A stretch of 64,000 nt of DNA from Lasiosphaeria ovina (taxonomy: Eukaryota; Ascomycota; Sordariomycetes; Sordariales; Lasiosphaeriaceae). The translations under genes and the position numbers were made by a program. Positions 40,731 to 52,857 of this stretch are shown here, piece by piece (position 1 is the first letter of the stretch; every line of letters starts with the position of its first letter). Below the pieces are notes generated by a model. That model made no database searches, had not been told where the DNA came from, and worked only from the letters and a program-made list of their open reading frames with translations. The stretch is taken from NCBI GenBank assembly GCA_033439765.1, contig JAULSN010000003.1:5704001-5768000 (forward strand), written 5' to 3'.

Positions 40731-42831
40731 CTAGCCAAAATGCGGCCAGTACCGCGAAAAGTCGGGCGTGTGAAACACGCCGGGATCCATGTACGGAATA
40801 ACAATGACAATCTCGACAACCAAATACACGCGCGATACCAGGTACGCGGCGAACATGAGCGCCCCAAACAGGCCAAAGCCAATACTCATCGCCTGGTTCA
40901 GCCGCAAGTGCGCGTCGGCGCCTCGCCACGCCTTGAGCCCGGCCCACACGGCCAGACTGACCGGCCCGACAGTCATCAGCAGCAGGCACGACAGCTTCCA
41001 GAAGACCTGGGGCGCGCCCGACGCCGGCAGCGCGGAGGCCTGCCAGCCGAGCATGTGCAGGCCGCCGTACGCCAAGCTCGTCACCAGGAACATAAACAGC
41101 GACTTGATCAGCTCCTCGCCGATCTGGGCGCCCTCGGTGCTGTCGAGGCCGCGCGGCCACGCGAAATTCGGCTGCCGGTCGCGCAGCCACACGGTGTAGT
41201 TGCGGCAGTACGTCGCGTCGTCGTGCGCGAACGTCCGCGCCCACCGCCGCAGCGTTATCGCGTCCACGTCCAGCGACGCGAACTGCGGCGCCACGTGCAT
41301 CCCCGAGTCGAGCACCGCCTCGCCGGCGACGAACCGCCGCGCGCTGGCCGGGTATGTCGGGTTGGTGCTGCTGCTCTTGTTGTCGTCGTCGCCCGCCAGC
41401 CCGGCGGCGCGCACGCGCAGCAGCGGGCCGCCGTCGGCCAGCGTCGCCAGGTGCGGGTAGTAGAACCAGCGGTCGAGGCGGTCGAAGAGGTACCAGTCCT
41501 CGCCGGCGCCGGGGCACAGCGTCAGGTTGCGGCGGCCGCGCGCCAGCGTCATGGCCAGGTCGGAGCCGCCATGCACGAACATGGGCTGCCACGCGAACGC
41601 GCGCAGCGGGCGGTGGCGGTAGCCGTGGCGCTGCCCGACGTTGTGGTCGTGGTGCCCGCTGTCCGGGTGCTTGAGCACCTGGCCCTCGTACAGGCTGTCG
41701 GTGCTCGCGCCCGACGTCCACTGCGCGGCGCAGATGTCGCGCAGCGCCTCCGAGGCCTCCGTACGCAGCACGAACTGCTCCTCGATGACGCCCGGCTTGT
41801 GCCACCACAGGACGTAGATAAAGACCGCGCACAGCGCGTGCGCGAACGTGTTGAGCTCGAGCAGGCTGACGGGCAGCGCCTGCCACAGGCGCGCGGCGAA
41901 CTGCAGGCAGAACCACAGCGCCTGTACCAGTACCAGCGTCTTGGCCAGGTGGTCCGTCTTCTGCCGCGTGCTGATCTGGTCTTTGGTAAGGAACGACAGG
42001 TCGATGGACGTGAACGCGGGGCGGCTGAAGCACTCCTCGAAGCACGCCGGCGTGATGGTCAGCCGGTTGCAGATCTTGGGCCACACGCGCTCGGGGTCTG
42101 TCGACATGTCGACCGCCAGGCACCCCATCACGATGGCGAAGCCGTGGATGAGCTTGAACTGTTCGCTTTTTTTCGACGTGGTTGTGTCGGGGGATGGAAC
42201 TTCCTGCGGGTGGGTTCGGCGTCAGTTAGTCGGCCATGTTCAATACTAGGTCTAAACCACGTTTGCGCAGGACACGCGTTCAATTACCTACCTCTGGAGT
42301 CACAGTCGGCACACCTGCCTTCTTGCTTTCGCCCGCCTGCGTGGCGCCATTGCCACTGCTGCTGGCAGTCACCCCTAAGACGCTCGTGGACGGCTGCGCG
42401 GCCGTCACTCCGCTCTCTCCGAGGTCAGCGACGACATTGCTCGCAGCAGCGGGTTTGTTCCTCGTGGTCAGCGCGTGCCACCACCTCGAGAGCGGCCCGC
42501 GCTTGCCGTGCTCGGGCTGGCCGGCGCGGCGGCGGAGCTGGCGGGCGATGCGGGCGGCGTGGCGGCGCTGGGACCAGGCGTTGAAGACGATGAACTCGGG
42601 CGCGATCAGCGCGGCCACGAGCCACTTGAAGCGCACCAGCCACCGCGTCCACCAGCGCGACTCGCGGTGGAAGACGTTGGGGTGGATGGCCGAAAACACG
42701 CACAGGCCCAGCGTGAGCAGGCAGCTCTGGATCAGCGACCACGTGCCCCGGCTGTTGGGCTCGGGCACCCATCGTGGAGTCGTGTAGTTGCTCGTTCCGA
42801 AGATGGGCAGGCCCTGCGAGCTGGTCGCCAT
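40731..42831 (-). CDS. polytopic membrane protein of unknown function
   Basis: Two exons, 42831-42292 and 42203-40731, with an 88-nt intron (GTAGGT...CGCAG), encode 670 residues. It belongs to a fungal membrane-protein type with the landmarks 'HPNVFHRESRWWTRWLVRFK' and 'ALIAPEFIVFNAWSQRRHA' in the N-terminal part. 'HGFAIVMGCLAVDM' and 'LNTFAHALCAVFIYVLWWHK' lie in the middle, and at least four hydrophobic helices sit at the C-terminal end ('SLFMFLVTSLAYGGLHML', 'KLSCLLLMTVGPVSLAVW', 'LVVEIVIVIPYMDPGVF'). A large central soluble region separates the helices. No enzyme motif recognised. A smaller protein of similar style is encoded next to it at 43532. Confidence 0.75.
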
Positions 42832-43531
42832 TGGGAGGAGCGTTTGGCAATGCTCATTTCCCGAGGGATTATACTATAATTATCCCGACGTGTACCTTAC
42901 CCAGGGGCGACAGCGGCATCGTACGGGATTCTGTGTGTCGTGGGCGGTGCGGTGCGGTGCGGTGCGGTGCGGTGGTGGCTGCCGGCACGGGCACCCCGCA
43001 TGGCCGACTGCGTTCTGCGCTTTGTTATGTATGGCCATGCACCTTGGTATCTGTGCTGGTCAACTGCTTGGGTCGAAATGGTGTGTGTGTGAGTGGGAAA
43101 AGTGCGTGAACTAGTGGCTGATCCTTCGGGCGCCAAAAGGGGCTAGATCTACATGCTGCACCAGTTACCCGCCGTCCTCGACAGTAGCTGCAGGAGAAAA
43201 GCTGCAAGCGAAGATTTGGAGACTAGGCCGCCAAGTTCCCATCCATTCCATTGGTCATTTCCGCTTGTCGAGAGAATCAATGGCCGCCTGCCACGAAACC
43301 CCATGCCCCGGAGCCGCATCCCCCAGGGGTCCCCCAACGCCCCCAGCCCCCCAGGTCCCGTCCTGTGCCGCTCATTCCTCGCAACCGCTGCTCAGCTGTC
43401 CGCTGTTCGGAGCGCCCGGTCTCCCAAATCAGGGTCTAAGTCCACCCCCTGTACCCGTAGGTGGTATTCGATACTACCTCTCATGGTTGTAGATATTATG
43501 CGACCGACGTTCTTCTAGGTCATCGTAGGCG
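42832..43531. other. divergent intergenic region with pentanucleotide repeat
   Basis: Between two membrane-protein genes. It contains a GGTGC microsatellite at 42946-42970; nothing else is supported. Confidence 0.5.
42946..42970 (+). repeat. (GGTGC)5 microsatellite
   Basis: Five perfect copies of GGTGC in the 5' flank of the 42831 gene, followed by a partial copy. Confidence 0.9.
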
Positions 43532-44872
43532 ATGGCATCGAGGTGGTGGTCAGGCGGCCTTCTGGCATTCCTATTGTTAGCACTCTTCTTCTTTGTTTTC
43601 GCCATCCAATGGAAGAGCCCCCTGACCGGGACCATCACCCGGGTGCCCGGCGGGCAGCAAAAGCCCCAGTTCGAGAGCACGCTGGCCCTGTGTCATGGCG
43701 GCGACCCTTTGCAGTACGAGCGCATCAGATGCAGTGAATTCATCGATTGTTTCCTCGTGGACACGACCGAGCTGTTGAAGGTCGACATGGCCATCGGCTC
43801 CGGCGTTGTCGGGCTCCTCCCGACCATCCTCCTGCTCATCACCATGCGGCCCATGGATCTCGTTCAGCTGGGGCTGGTTGCGCCGCATCGTGCCTTTGCA
43901 ATCGCTTGCTTCTCAATTGGCCTGCCCGAGCGTCTGTTCAGCCGACTGCGCCCCGTCCGGCCAAAGTTCTGGAACTTCAAGGGCGGCGAGGCAAAAGAAA
44001 GACTGGTCGAGTTTGTTGTGTCCGTTCCTGTCGTCAGCGTCGGGGGCCCCTATCGTCTTCGCGTTTTCGCTTCCAGGGTGGCTGCCGACATTGTCGTGCT
44101 GGCATGCGCCGGCATCATGCTGTGGAGGACCTGGGTAGTTAGTCTGTGGGTCATGGCCCCCTGGAAGTGCGAGACGCCCATCATTCAGTTCGCCTGGTGA
44201 GTTCTTTCCTTCTCCTTTTCTTTTCCTCCTCCCGCGGACTACCAACTAACTACCAGTGTTTTTTGACAAAGGCCGATCGGGTGTCTGTTCTGGGTGGCCC
44301 TTATGCTGCCGTTGCTTCACTTGATGACGGAAAGGATCGAGTTCACCAACTTCAGACACGACGAGATCAAGTACAAATGGTGGGAAGTGCTGCTTCTGCC
44401 ATATACTCTCGACCATCTTCAAGCGTGGAAAGACGCGGGAAATACGGGTGTCGTGGTTCGTCTCCTTCGGAGACTTTTCCTCGCCGACAGCGTGGCCACT
44501 GAAACCAAACCGCCGAACCATGAGCCTGCAGGCCAGCACATTGAGCGCGGACTCGTGGCTGCTGAGCGGCAAATCCCCCGCCACAGCGCCAGTAGCGTTC
44601 CAGCCCGTATCATAACAACAAGCACGGGTTTTTTGGAAGAAGATTATGACGCGCATTGCATCCGGATAGCTATCGTCATGCCGCAGAGGCTCGGTCTCTG
44701 GAGCTGGTTCATATACCAGTCTGTCATCGAGGTGCTCGGCGCTGCGCTGTACTTCTACGGCACGTTTGCGTGGCTCAGCTGCGTGTTCCTGACTGCGGTT
44801 CCGGCTATCCATTTTGCGGGTGTTACGATTGCCTGCTATGTGACCATCAGGATCACCAATAGTCTGTTTTGA
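43532..44872 (+). CDS. polytopic membrane protein of unknown function
   Basis: Two exons, 43532-44196 and 44272-44872, joined over a 75-nt intron (GTGAGT, AACTAAC branch site, CAAAG), give 421 residues. Hydrophobic helices are at the N-terminus ('GLLAFLLLALFFFVFAIQW'), at 'VVGLLPTILLLITMRPMDLV', 'VAADIVVLACAGIMLW', 'GCLFWVALMLPLLHLM', and a final pair 'VIEVLGAALYFYGTFAWLSC' and 'FLTAVPAIHFAGVTIACYVT'. The layout (N-terminal helix, 'MRPMDLVQLGLVAPHR', C-terminal hairpin) is seen in lineage-specific fungal membrane proteins without known function. Divergently placed next to the 42831 gene, which may be a distant relative. Confidence 0.72.
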
Positions 44873-44919
44873 CAAGAGACGAAAAAAGGATTGATCTTAT
44901 AAGGGAGTTTGAACAAGGA

Positions 44920-44932
44920 GGGGGGGGGGGGG
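44920..44932 (+). repeat. poly-G run
   Basis: Thirteen G in a row just downstream of the membrane-protein gene; prone to sequencing error or length variation. Confidence 0.85.
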
Positions 44933-45138
44933 TGTAAATGGGGTATCTGTTACTGTTACTTTGTAGGAAGCGCGGAAATAATCGCTTAATGTTGAATGGA
45001 ACCCAGGCGTATGTATTTGCCTCGCTATGAAAGCTAACTCCAAAAATTCTCACACTTTCGTGAGCGGGAAGGTGGTAGCCCTTATGTCCTCATGCCAGTC
45101 CAATTTGTAACTACCGCGCAAACTAACGGATAAGACAG

Positions 45139-46858
45139 CTATTCATCCAACTGCGTGCCCCTTAGCCAGATACCAGCGCGAACCGTCGCTCCGTCGCCGA
45201 CATCGAACGAGTCCTTCAGCACGAGGTCCGGCGCAGCCAGCACGTCCTCCAGCGACACCTCGACGGCGCCGCGCTCCTCTTCCCCGTCAAACAAGGCGAT
45301 GCGCACGGGAGGCACGCCGGCAATGCCGTCTCCGGTAATGGGGACGCGGAACGCCTGGTCGAACGACGGGTTGGCGACGTCGGCGCCGGGCGCGTCCGTC
45401 TTGACGGCAGTGCGGAACAAGTGCGCCTCGCCCCACGACACGCGCACGCTCGGCTTGAGCGTCTGGCGCGCGCCCGCGATGCCGAACGCCGACGCGATGA
45501 CGATTGTCAGCAGGCCACGAATGCTCTCGCCGTCGCCGTCGCTGATGCTGTCGCCCAGCAGGCTCGTGGCGTCGGGCACGAAGCGAAAGAAGCGGCCGCT
45601 GAGGGCCAGGGTGGCGCCGATGGGCTGCTCCTCGTGCAGCAGGGCGAGCTCCTGGCGGCGTCCGGGCGCGGCCAGCAGCTGCTTGACGGTGGTGGCGGCG
45701 AGGCCGACGTCGTCGTCGCCCGCCAGGTCGTCGTCCTTGACGTCAGCCGACACGGACTGCTCGTCGTCGTTGACCACAAAGTCGTGCGTCTGGTTCCACG
45801 CCGGGTGGTGGTTGTTCTTGACCGTCGCCGTGCGCCACTTGCCCGCCGCCTCGGCCGACACGTTGACCGTCACGAAGCAGTCGGGCACGTCGCGCAGCAT
45901 GCGCTTGAACAGCCGGCGCGTCTTGGATTCTTCTTCCTCGCCGCCGCCGCCGCCGCCGCCGAGGTTCGCGCCCGACTCGACCGTCAGCCGCAGCACGCCG
46001 AGCGGGTGCTGGTACGTCTTGAAGTAGTCGTTGTTGGCGTCGAGCTTGACGAGGAAGCGGTTCGGCAGCACGGCCAGCGACGAGATGATGCTGAGCGCGA
46101 TCTTGCGCACGGCGCGGTCGACCAGCGCCAGGTCGCCGAAGCCGCCCGCGTCGGTGAAGTCGAGGTGCAAGTACGGCGCGTTAATGAAGGACACTTGGGC
46201 GGCCCCGATCTGGACGTGTTAGAACAGAACGCGTGGGCCCGGGGGTGGGTGTCATGTCAGTACTTACCAGGGGTATGACATTAGTCAATGGGCACAGTAA
46301 TACCGAGAGTCTACCTCTCAGCTTGACGTGCTCGACTCCCTACGAGTTGTTCCGGATCATCAGCACATGTGTTTCAACGCTTGGCAACGGCAGATTTGTG
46401 CTCGATACATACCAGCTTCGGAATCATGTTAGCCTTGAGCTCGATATCGCACTCGCCGTCCCAGTCGAGATCCAAGTCGAGCTTTATCCCATCGTTCTCC
46501 GTCCTGCGCACGTCGACGTTGGCGAAGCGGATGGGCACGCGGCCCAGATCGATTTTCTCGAAGCGGAGCGTGTTGAGGGGCGCGGGGAGCATGGTTGCGA
46601 ACATGGGCTCGGCGATCTCCTTGATCATGCGGCCGCCGGCGACGCAGATGTTCGGCCATAGCTGGGTGACAAGGTCGTTGAGGAAGCCTGCATCACGATG
46701 CATCTGGGTTAGCGGGGGTCGGGGCGGGACGATGTTACCTCGGCTTGTCCATGGCTGAACTTCAGCCAAGACTCTTCGCAGACCTAGAACTGGGAGATGA
46801 ACTTGCCAGGATTTTCAGTGCCGCCCGAGGCGGCGAGATTCTCGATGATGGACGCCAT
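45139..46858 (-). CDS. SMP-C2 lipid-transfer protein, tricalbin/extended-synaptotagmin-like
   Basis: Four exons, 46858-46807, 46687-46413, 46339-46268 and 46209-45139, give 489 residues. The SMP domain, which carries lipids at membrane contact sites, runs from 'GFLNDLVTQLWPNICVAGGR' through 'RFEKIDLGRVPIRFANVDVR', 'WDGECDIELKANMIPKL' and 'GVEHVKLRGRLSVLLCPLTN' to 'DRAVRKIALSIISSLAVLPN'. It is followed by a C2-like region 'GVLRLTVESGANL' with a Gly7-Glu4 insert, 'DCFVTVNVSAEAAGKWRTAT', and a second C2-like part after residue about 330. No transmembrane hairpin is present at the N-terminus, unlike yeast tricalbins. Intron 1 (46806-46688) uses a GC donor (GCAAGT) with CAG acceptor and a CTAAC branch site; a GT donor there leaves a stop. 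Introns 2 and 3 are 73 and 58 nt. Confidence 0.85.
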
Positions 46859-47330
46859 GGTGCTTTGTTTTGCCAAGTTGATGTTGTCCAGAGGAGTTGA
46901 CTTGCATCGAGCACGGTCAAAAGTGGGAACGGCGAGTTGGTGTGATCGGGCACCTGCGTTTCCTCTGCGGGGTTATTAAGTAGCCCAATGCCAAGATTCT
47001 CAAGTTCCCACCATGATGGAGCTGACGTCAGGTGGTGCCAAAAGTCGCTCACAACAGGTTGCGATGAAACCGGTTGTTTACCTAGGCAAACGGAGAGCAA
47101 ACGGGGGTTGGCTATGGCCGACTCGGTGAAACCATGCAACGTTTCGAATTAGGGAAATCAGGCGAATCATTAAAAAGAGCACAAATATCGACGTTTACGT
47201 TGCACGTTTGGCCCAATTACCGCCTTGTGCGGAGTATATAGGTACGTAGCTAATTCTACCAAAGTTACATAGCTACCTAATAGAACTAGCGACTGAGAGA
47301 CGTAGCTCAAAAATCAGATAGTCTTTTAGT
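46859..47330. other. intergenic, nothing recognised
   Basis: Upstream region of the tricalbin-like gene and 3' side of the next minus-strand gene. No feature supported. Confidence 0.5.
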
Positions 47331-48072
47331 TTAAATTCGGGCCCACGTCCTCCCCTTGGGCCTGGACTGGACGGAAGTAGCCCTGGAAGTGCCGATCGTA
47401 TTGCTGTCTGTTACTTTTCCGGTGACAGTCTTACCAGCGGCGCTTTCAGCGGCATTATTTCCTGCCCCTTGCAAGGGTTGCATTGTCTCTGAATTCATGA
47501 ATCTGAGTTCAATGTCCCCCTTAGAGTCTTCTAAGATGCTCTGCCAATCGTTCCAGGTAGTGTAGGTGGTCAATCGCCCATTTTCTCTTTCAGGGTCATA
47601 AGTGGTCCAAATCTCCAATCTTCCATCTTTCTGGTCGGGTTTGCCTATAAAAGCCTCCGCAGCCTCGAGCTTTTACGATAACAGTCAGTTTTAGAAGTTG
47701 TACCAGTGAGGACTGTGTGTATGAGTTTCTATAGAAGACCAATATCGATTGAACAATTATTAGGGAACTCACGAAGCAAGGCTCGTAAACTTTCGGGATA
47801 ACTCGTACCTTGTATGTATCACAGACACTTCGCGGATGTTTTTCTGGGACGCCGTTCGAATCCGTCCCCCGATAATAAATCACAATTACTGATTCCTTGT
47901 TCCTAGTGTCCGGAGTAGGGGTCAGCGCTGGCCTCAAACCGGAAACGGGCGGCACTGCGGAGTTCACATTGGAGGCTTCTTTCGCGCCATCGCGCTGCCT
48001 TGTAGCGGTACGACGGAGCGGAGGAGCGGGGTTCCCCAGGGAGTTAACTACTGGAGTTCTGGAAGAAGCCAT
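47331..48072 (-). CDS. single-module member of an undescribed fungal gene family
   Basis: Two exons, 48072-47809 and 47669-47331, over a 139-nt intron (GTACGA...AAAAG), give 200 residues. I do not recognise the family by name. After a disordered start ('MASSRTPVVNSLGNPAPPLR') comes one globular module: strand 'SVIVIYYRGTDSNG', 'SVCDTYK' just before the phase-0 intron, then a helix 'LEAAEAFIGKPDQK', strand 'GRLEIWTTYD', and the closing motif 'TTWNDWQSILEDSKGDIELR'. The intron sits right after the aromatic-N/K motif, exactly as in the genes at 56867, 59319 and 61786, which share the closing W-x-x-phi...I-x-I-x-phi pattern. A ubiquitin/PB1-like beta-grasp fold is a guess. The tail is Ser/Thr-rich. 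No lesion seen. Confidence 0.65.
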
Positions 48073-48675
48073 ATTAGAGATGTAACTGTGTTGTTTGAAT
48101 TGCGCAGGAGCGGGGAAATGGAGGAGAAGCAATGTTGTAGTACTTTTCGTAGGTATCAAGCTTGGTAATTAATTCTAGAGTTAATATAAGATAATTATTA
48201 GACCCCATGTTTAAATCTAAGAACTAATGATAATTACGTATCTTATTTCCAATGCAGAGATCATGTAATAATTTGAAAGCGCTGCCGGTGGCTATAAACT
48301 ATGAAAAAGTTAACAGAACAAGCTAGATTTCTTTGGATGAAAGCCGGGACCTCCTCCACTAAGGTCTGCAACCAAGTAGGTTTCGTAAGATCACATTATT
48401 CTAAGCGCCAAGAGCAACCCTCGACCTAGAATCACTCCTCATTCAATTTCCCTTCCACATCCAGCATGATTCCAAGACCAAGCCAAAAGAAAGCAAAAAA
48501 AACACCCCGTGCTATTCTGACACGGGACACTGGGACCGCGAAATAAGCAACGGTTCCCACTTTGAAGACTACCTAATTAGCAACACCAACTGGTCATAGA
48601 TTTCCTACTTCCTAGGATCCATCCAAACAAACCTAACCCGATAATAGTATCAACATCTTAAATACCCACGCGTAT
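48073..48675. other. intergenic, nothing recognised
   Basis: AT-rich spacer; no coding or RNA signal. Confidence 0.5.
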
Positions 48676-50249
48676 CTACTGGTTCTGAACAAAAACAACC
48701 AAGACAGCAGAGAACCTAGGTAAGTAGATATCACAATAAGCATATAATCAAGCACACATTGAAAAAGAATATGAATAACAAACAAGTACTCACGCAGCAG
48801 TAGCGGTGAAAATATGCACCCTCGGGGCAAGGCGCTCGCTAAACGCCATCAGCATGACGGCAAATATCACAGTGAACCCGCCGATGTAGAGCAGCCGGTG
48901 CAGCAGGCGGTCCTGCCTGGCCAGGATGGCGATGGCCACGGTCGGCAGGATGCAGGCGACTATGGTTGCGACAAATGTTGCGATCTTCTGCGGCATGTCT
49001 TCCGAGTAGAAATATGGGAAGAACTGTTTTTTTTTCTCTCCGTTATTTTCCTTTGCTTTTTTTCTCTCTCCAGTTGTTGGAGAAAAAAGAGGAGGGGGAG
49101 GGGGTATGAGTTCAGTATGTAAAGCAGGTATTGATCAAGGGGGACAGGAAGTAGCCTTACGTCATACTTCTTCTCTTCGGCCATCGCCTTCTCCGGGTCC
49201 TCGCCTGCCCCGCGGCGCGAGCTTAGCCAGAGTTTGGGGTCCTTGAGCTCATGCCAGAAGGGCAGCCACTGGTGCGCGATCCAGCGTGTCAGCCCGTCCG
49301 ACTTGTGCCTGGGGATGGCGGCGACGAGGTCGGTTTGTTCCTGTGGGGGAGGCAGCTGCGGCCAGATGGGGTTGTAGAGCAGGAAGCAGAACTTTTGCCA
49401 GAGCGTCTTGAAGGTTGGGTCCCCTTTCCGGGTGAGCGGGTTGGCGATGTTGCCCCATGCGTTGCTGCCGTTTCCGCTGACCGCCATGTCGCCGCCGTTG
49501 GGTTTGCGCAGCCAGTCTCGCAGGATTTCTACGTTTGTATTATGGGGCTTGGGGACCATCGACACTTGGTCGTAGAGAATGAGGCATTCGTCTGAGGTCA
49601 TGTGTCAGGTGGCTGTACGGAGTGTCTTGGGAAGGGATGAGGCAGCTGGTATGGAGGTCTTACTGTATTCCTTTAGTAGCTTCCGTATCTTCATGACGAT
49701 CTTGGCTTGCTTCTTGGCGTCATTCTGGTTCTGCTCTTCATCCTCACTCTCCTCTTCATTGCCATTCTCCTCTTCATCATTCTTCTCTTCGTCATCATTC
49801 TCCTCTTCGTCATCATTCTCCTCCACCGAGTCGATTAAAAAGTCGGCATATTTCGCGTACTTGTACATCGTGCTTTGGGTGTTGTAGTCGGCTTCTTCGG
49901 CCTCCTTGAGGTCTTCCTCCAGAGAAGCCAACTGGACCTGGTAGTATAATAAGTTCTTGATGTTGAGTTCGCGGAAGCGGGAAAAGGACTCGAGTTCCGG
50001 GTTCTTGGCCATGACTTCGGCGAGACGGGGCCATCCTAGCACCTTCTCCAAATGCTTGCGGCCAGGTGCTATTGGCAATGGACTTCGAGGGGGCAGCCCC
50101 CGGAGCAGAGACACGTCTGATCGCGGAGAGGTGCTAGTTGCGCTTGTCTCGGTGTTGCTGGGGTGCTGAGAGCCGGTGGGACTACCAAGGGCCGACGAGA
50201 CCACCGTGTTCGTGATTGACCGCTTGTCGAAGTCTTGTAGCGACGACAT
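48676..50249 (-). CDS. DUF6594 membrane protein with acidic repeat insert
   Basis: Four exons, 50249-49664, 49591-49161, 49023-48794 and 48715-48676, give 428 residues; introns 72, 137 and 78 nt. The pattern is that of fungal DUF6594 proteins: 'GWPRLAEVMAKNPELESFSR', 'LNIKNLLYYQVQLASLEEDL', then 'ILYDQVSMVPKPHNTNVEIL'. Three C-terminal helices follow: 'ATFVATIVACILPTVAIAIL', 'LLYIGGFTVIFAVMLMAF' and 'FSAVLVVFVQNQ'. The acidic stretch of about residues 145-180, built from 'EEENDDEE'-type units, is unusual for the family and comes from a GAA/GAT-rich repeat. Family function is unknown; localisation is membrane. The small last exon (40 nt) gives the expected ending. Confidence 0.85.
49749..49823. 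repeat. coding minisatellite for acidic repeats
   Basis: Imperfect tandem units of 12-21 nt built from TCCTCTTCATCATTC-like sequence, read on the minus strand as Glu/Asp/Asn runs within the DUF6594 gene. Confidence 0.7.
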
Positions 50250-52857
50250 CTTGTCTTTTTCTTGGCAACCAGATGGCAACCAGATATGTAACAAGATGAG
50301 TTGACTGTGATGACTCTTGAGAGTGAGTTACCAAACAAAGTGGCAGAGATGTAGAGTTAAAATCCCGACTTTCTCAACTGTCTGAGTGTCTGGATAAGCC
50401 CCGAGTTTTCTAGAGAGAGGGATAACAATGGAATCCATGACATCTCATATTCTTCGCAAAGCCCCCTCTTTCTACTCCTCACTGGAACCATGATTTCAGA
50501 TATGTAATAACACGTATGGTCTACCGACTTTCTGCAACCCATTGATGTCGTGCTGCATGATGACTTTGGCTTGTGCAGGACACATATCACGCAGTGGGTT
50601 TAATTGGGCGACTGTGAAGCAAATATATGTCAGAGCGGATCCCATTCGCCTTTGACTGTTGTGTTTCTCCAACCAGCTTCATCCAGAAAGTGCCTCTGCT
50701 GCATACCCCGCATTGAGGTATCAAGGAAGAAAAAGGACTTTGTCAGTGAGTGTCTGGGACACAGTGGTATCTAGCTTCCGTCCGAAATCACCCAAAGGGT
50801 ACTATCAACACGAGAATGGTAATTATAATAATTTTATCACATCATGGGTTGATGAGTATTGGCTGATGCTTTGTCAAGGGATTTGTTGACTTAAAACGAA
50901 AATAGTATGTGTGACCGACAGCCTGATGGCATCCCCGGGTCATTCCGTGACCTGACGTCTCTGACTGCCGATGCCTTTGTTATAGGCGGTTGTCATGGAC
51001 TTGGGCAGACTTCCAAGTTTCTGCTCTTCAAGATGGCGGCGTTCCACAGCGCCTCAAAGTCGGTCACGCAATAATTGACTGAAATTTCGGCAGGCCGGTG
51101 GCAGCCTTTGCCGAATATCGCGCACAAGGAATTAATAAAATGGAACAAATCTATTGGATTGTTGTCCATATCTGCCACTGTCATGTGCAACCACACCACT
51201 GCGCAACCAAGTACGACCACACCACCCGAGGAGGCCGCCTGGCGAGTTAAAACAAGGCTCCTAAGCCTCAACCCACACTACTGGCGCACAATATCAGCAA
51301 ATCTTTTACCGATAATGCGCTTGGGCCTCAGAACCCATGTCTGCTGCATCAAAATACCACCACACTCACCCTGGCCAATCACAACAGACGAGGCTCTGAA
51401 AAGTCTCCGTAAAGAAGCCAAATGAAGGGTCAGCAAAGATCCCGGGACGAGAGGGGTTTCAGCTTCACATGGCAGTGATTTCAATACCTACATTATTTGT
51501 CAGCTTTGCGGCCCTTTTCCATTGCTCCTCATCATGTCAGGGTTGCAGCATGGCAGAACTGCCGTCATGTCCCCAGCGGCCCCTGTCTGTACGTCCCATT
51601 GCAGGACTCTCACCGCGGTGACGGCAAAACTCATTTCGTTTGTACAACCTCCATTCTGATGTGGTAAGCATACAGGGAGCCAATATTGAAGAGAGACCCC
51701 TAACCACACCATCTTCTTCAGCTGGCTTGTTTACTCGCTTGGCGTGATATCTCAGCCTCGCCTTGTTGGTTCCGATCAGGCCTGGGGGCTGGTTTGGAAG
51801 TAAAATTCAACACCAGAATTGCTCAGAGCATAGCCAACGGAGTCAATGAACTATGCATATAGATCTTAATAGACTAACTAAAACATCATCAATATTTGAT
51901 CTCGTAAATATTTTACGTTATTTACCAAGTACCTAGTTAAATATCGCGGATTTCTTCGTCAAAAGCTTGCTAAACTGTAATGACACACCCTTCTTGCCAG
52001 TTTAGTCCTCCGTCTGCCATTTTCGCCGACGCGGCAAGCCGCAAGGGGGGGCCGCCTAAGACTTCCCCCTTGGGAGTTTGATACGCACTATGGGGGGCTT
52101 TCCAAGGAATAATCGGTCGCACAGAGCACGGTCATGTCCGAATCAAGGTAGGTGTGAGTGTGAGTTGAGAGGTGAGCATCCAATAGCGGGCGTCGAAGCG
52201 ACTTCAAAGCCAATATTCTTCAACCCCTCAAGTAAACAGAGGTGTGGGTGGGCCTTGAGGACCCAGAACCACCAGGTTGCCTCATGAGACTTGTACCTAC
52301 AGTATCCTGCTGTCACGGTTGTTATGGGGAAACTTTGATCGATTCACGCTATCACATCTTTCTCGACAGATACGCATAGTTTCAGCTCCCACTTCCTCCA
52401 ACTATCTGGGAAGATAGACAATGCTCAAGCGAGTGGCTTTCACTTTCTTTAAATGAGAGCCGGGCGCTTTGAAGAAAATAACTGAAGGAGAATTAAGGTA
52501 CATACACGAACCCGAGTCGTCTGGGATTTAACATGTATCTTGAAACGAGACAAGGGCTTAACATCCCTTGTATTGTGCGACTACCCAGTCTGATCAACCC
52601 CCTGAAGTTGGTTGTTCTTCAAGGGCCGAGGCTACCGGAGACCCGGTCTTAGGCGGGGTCTACAGGTTATAAGAAGAAGGCATCCCTTCTGCCTTGAGCC
52701 TCTGGTCTGCCGTTTTGGAGCTTAACCTCGCCCGCTCAGGTTTCTCTCAATACTGTACATCTTCCGCCGCAGCCGACCTACTACCCACGCCCTCTTCAAC
52801 ATTCATCATCGATCTCTGTGATCGAGTTCTCCCTCAAGACAAAAAAGATCAACGACC
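50250..52857. other. 2.6-kb intergenic region
   Basis: No reading frame with family motifs or consistent splice signals. A TATA-like TTATAAG occurs near 52667, about 190 bp before the small coiled-coil gene. Otherwise nothing recognised. Confidence 0.45.

Noticed and set aside
52034..52076. G-run/C-run hairpin as a regulatory RNA structure
   Set aside because: The arms are about 8 bp of nearly homopolymer sequence; too weak to support a feature.
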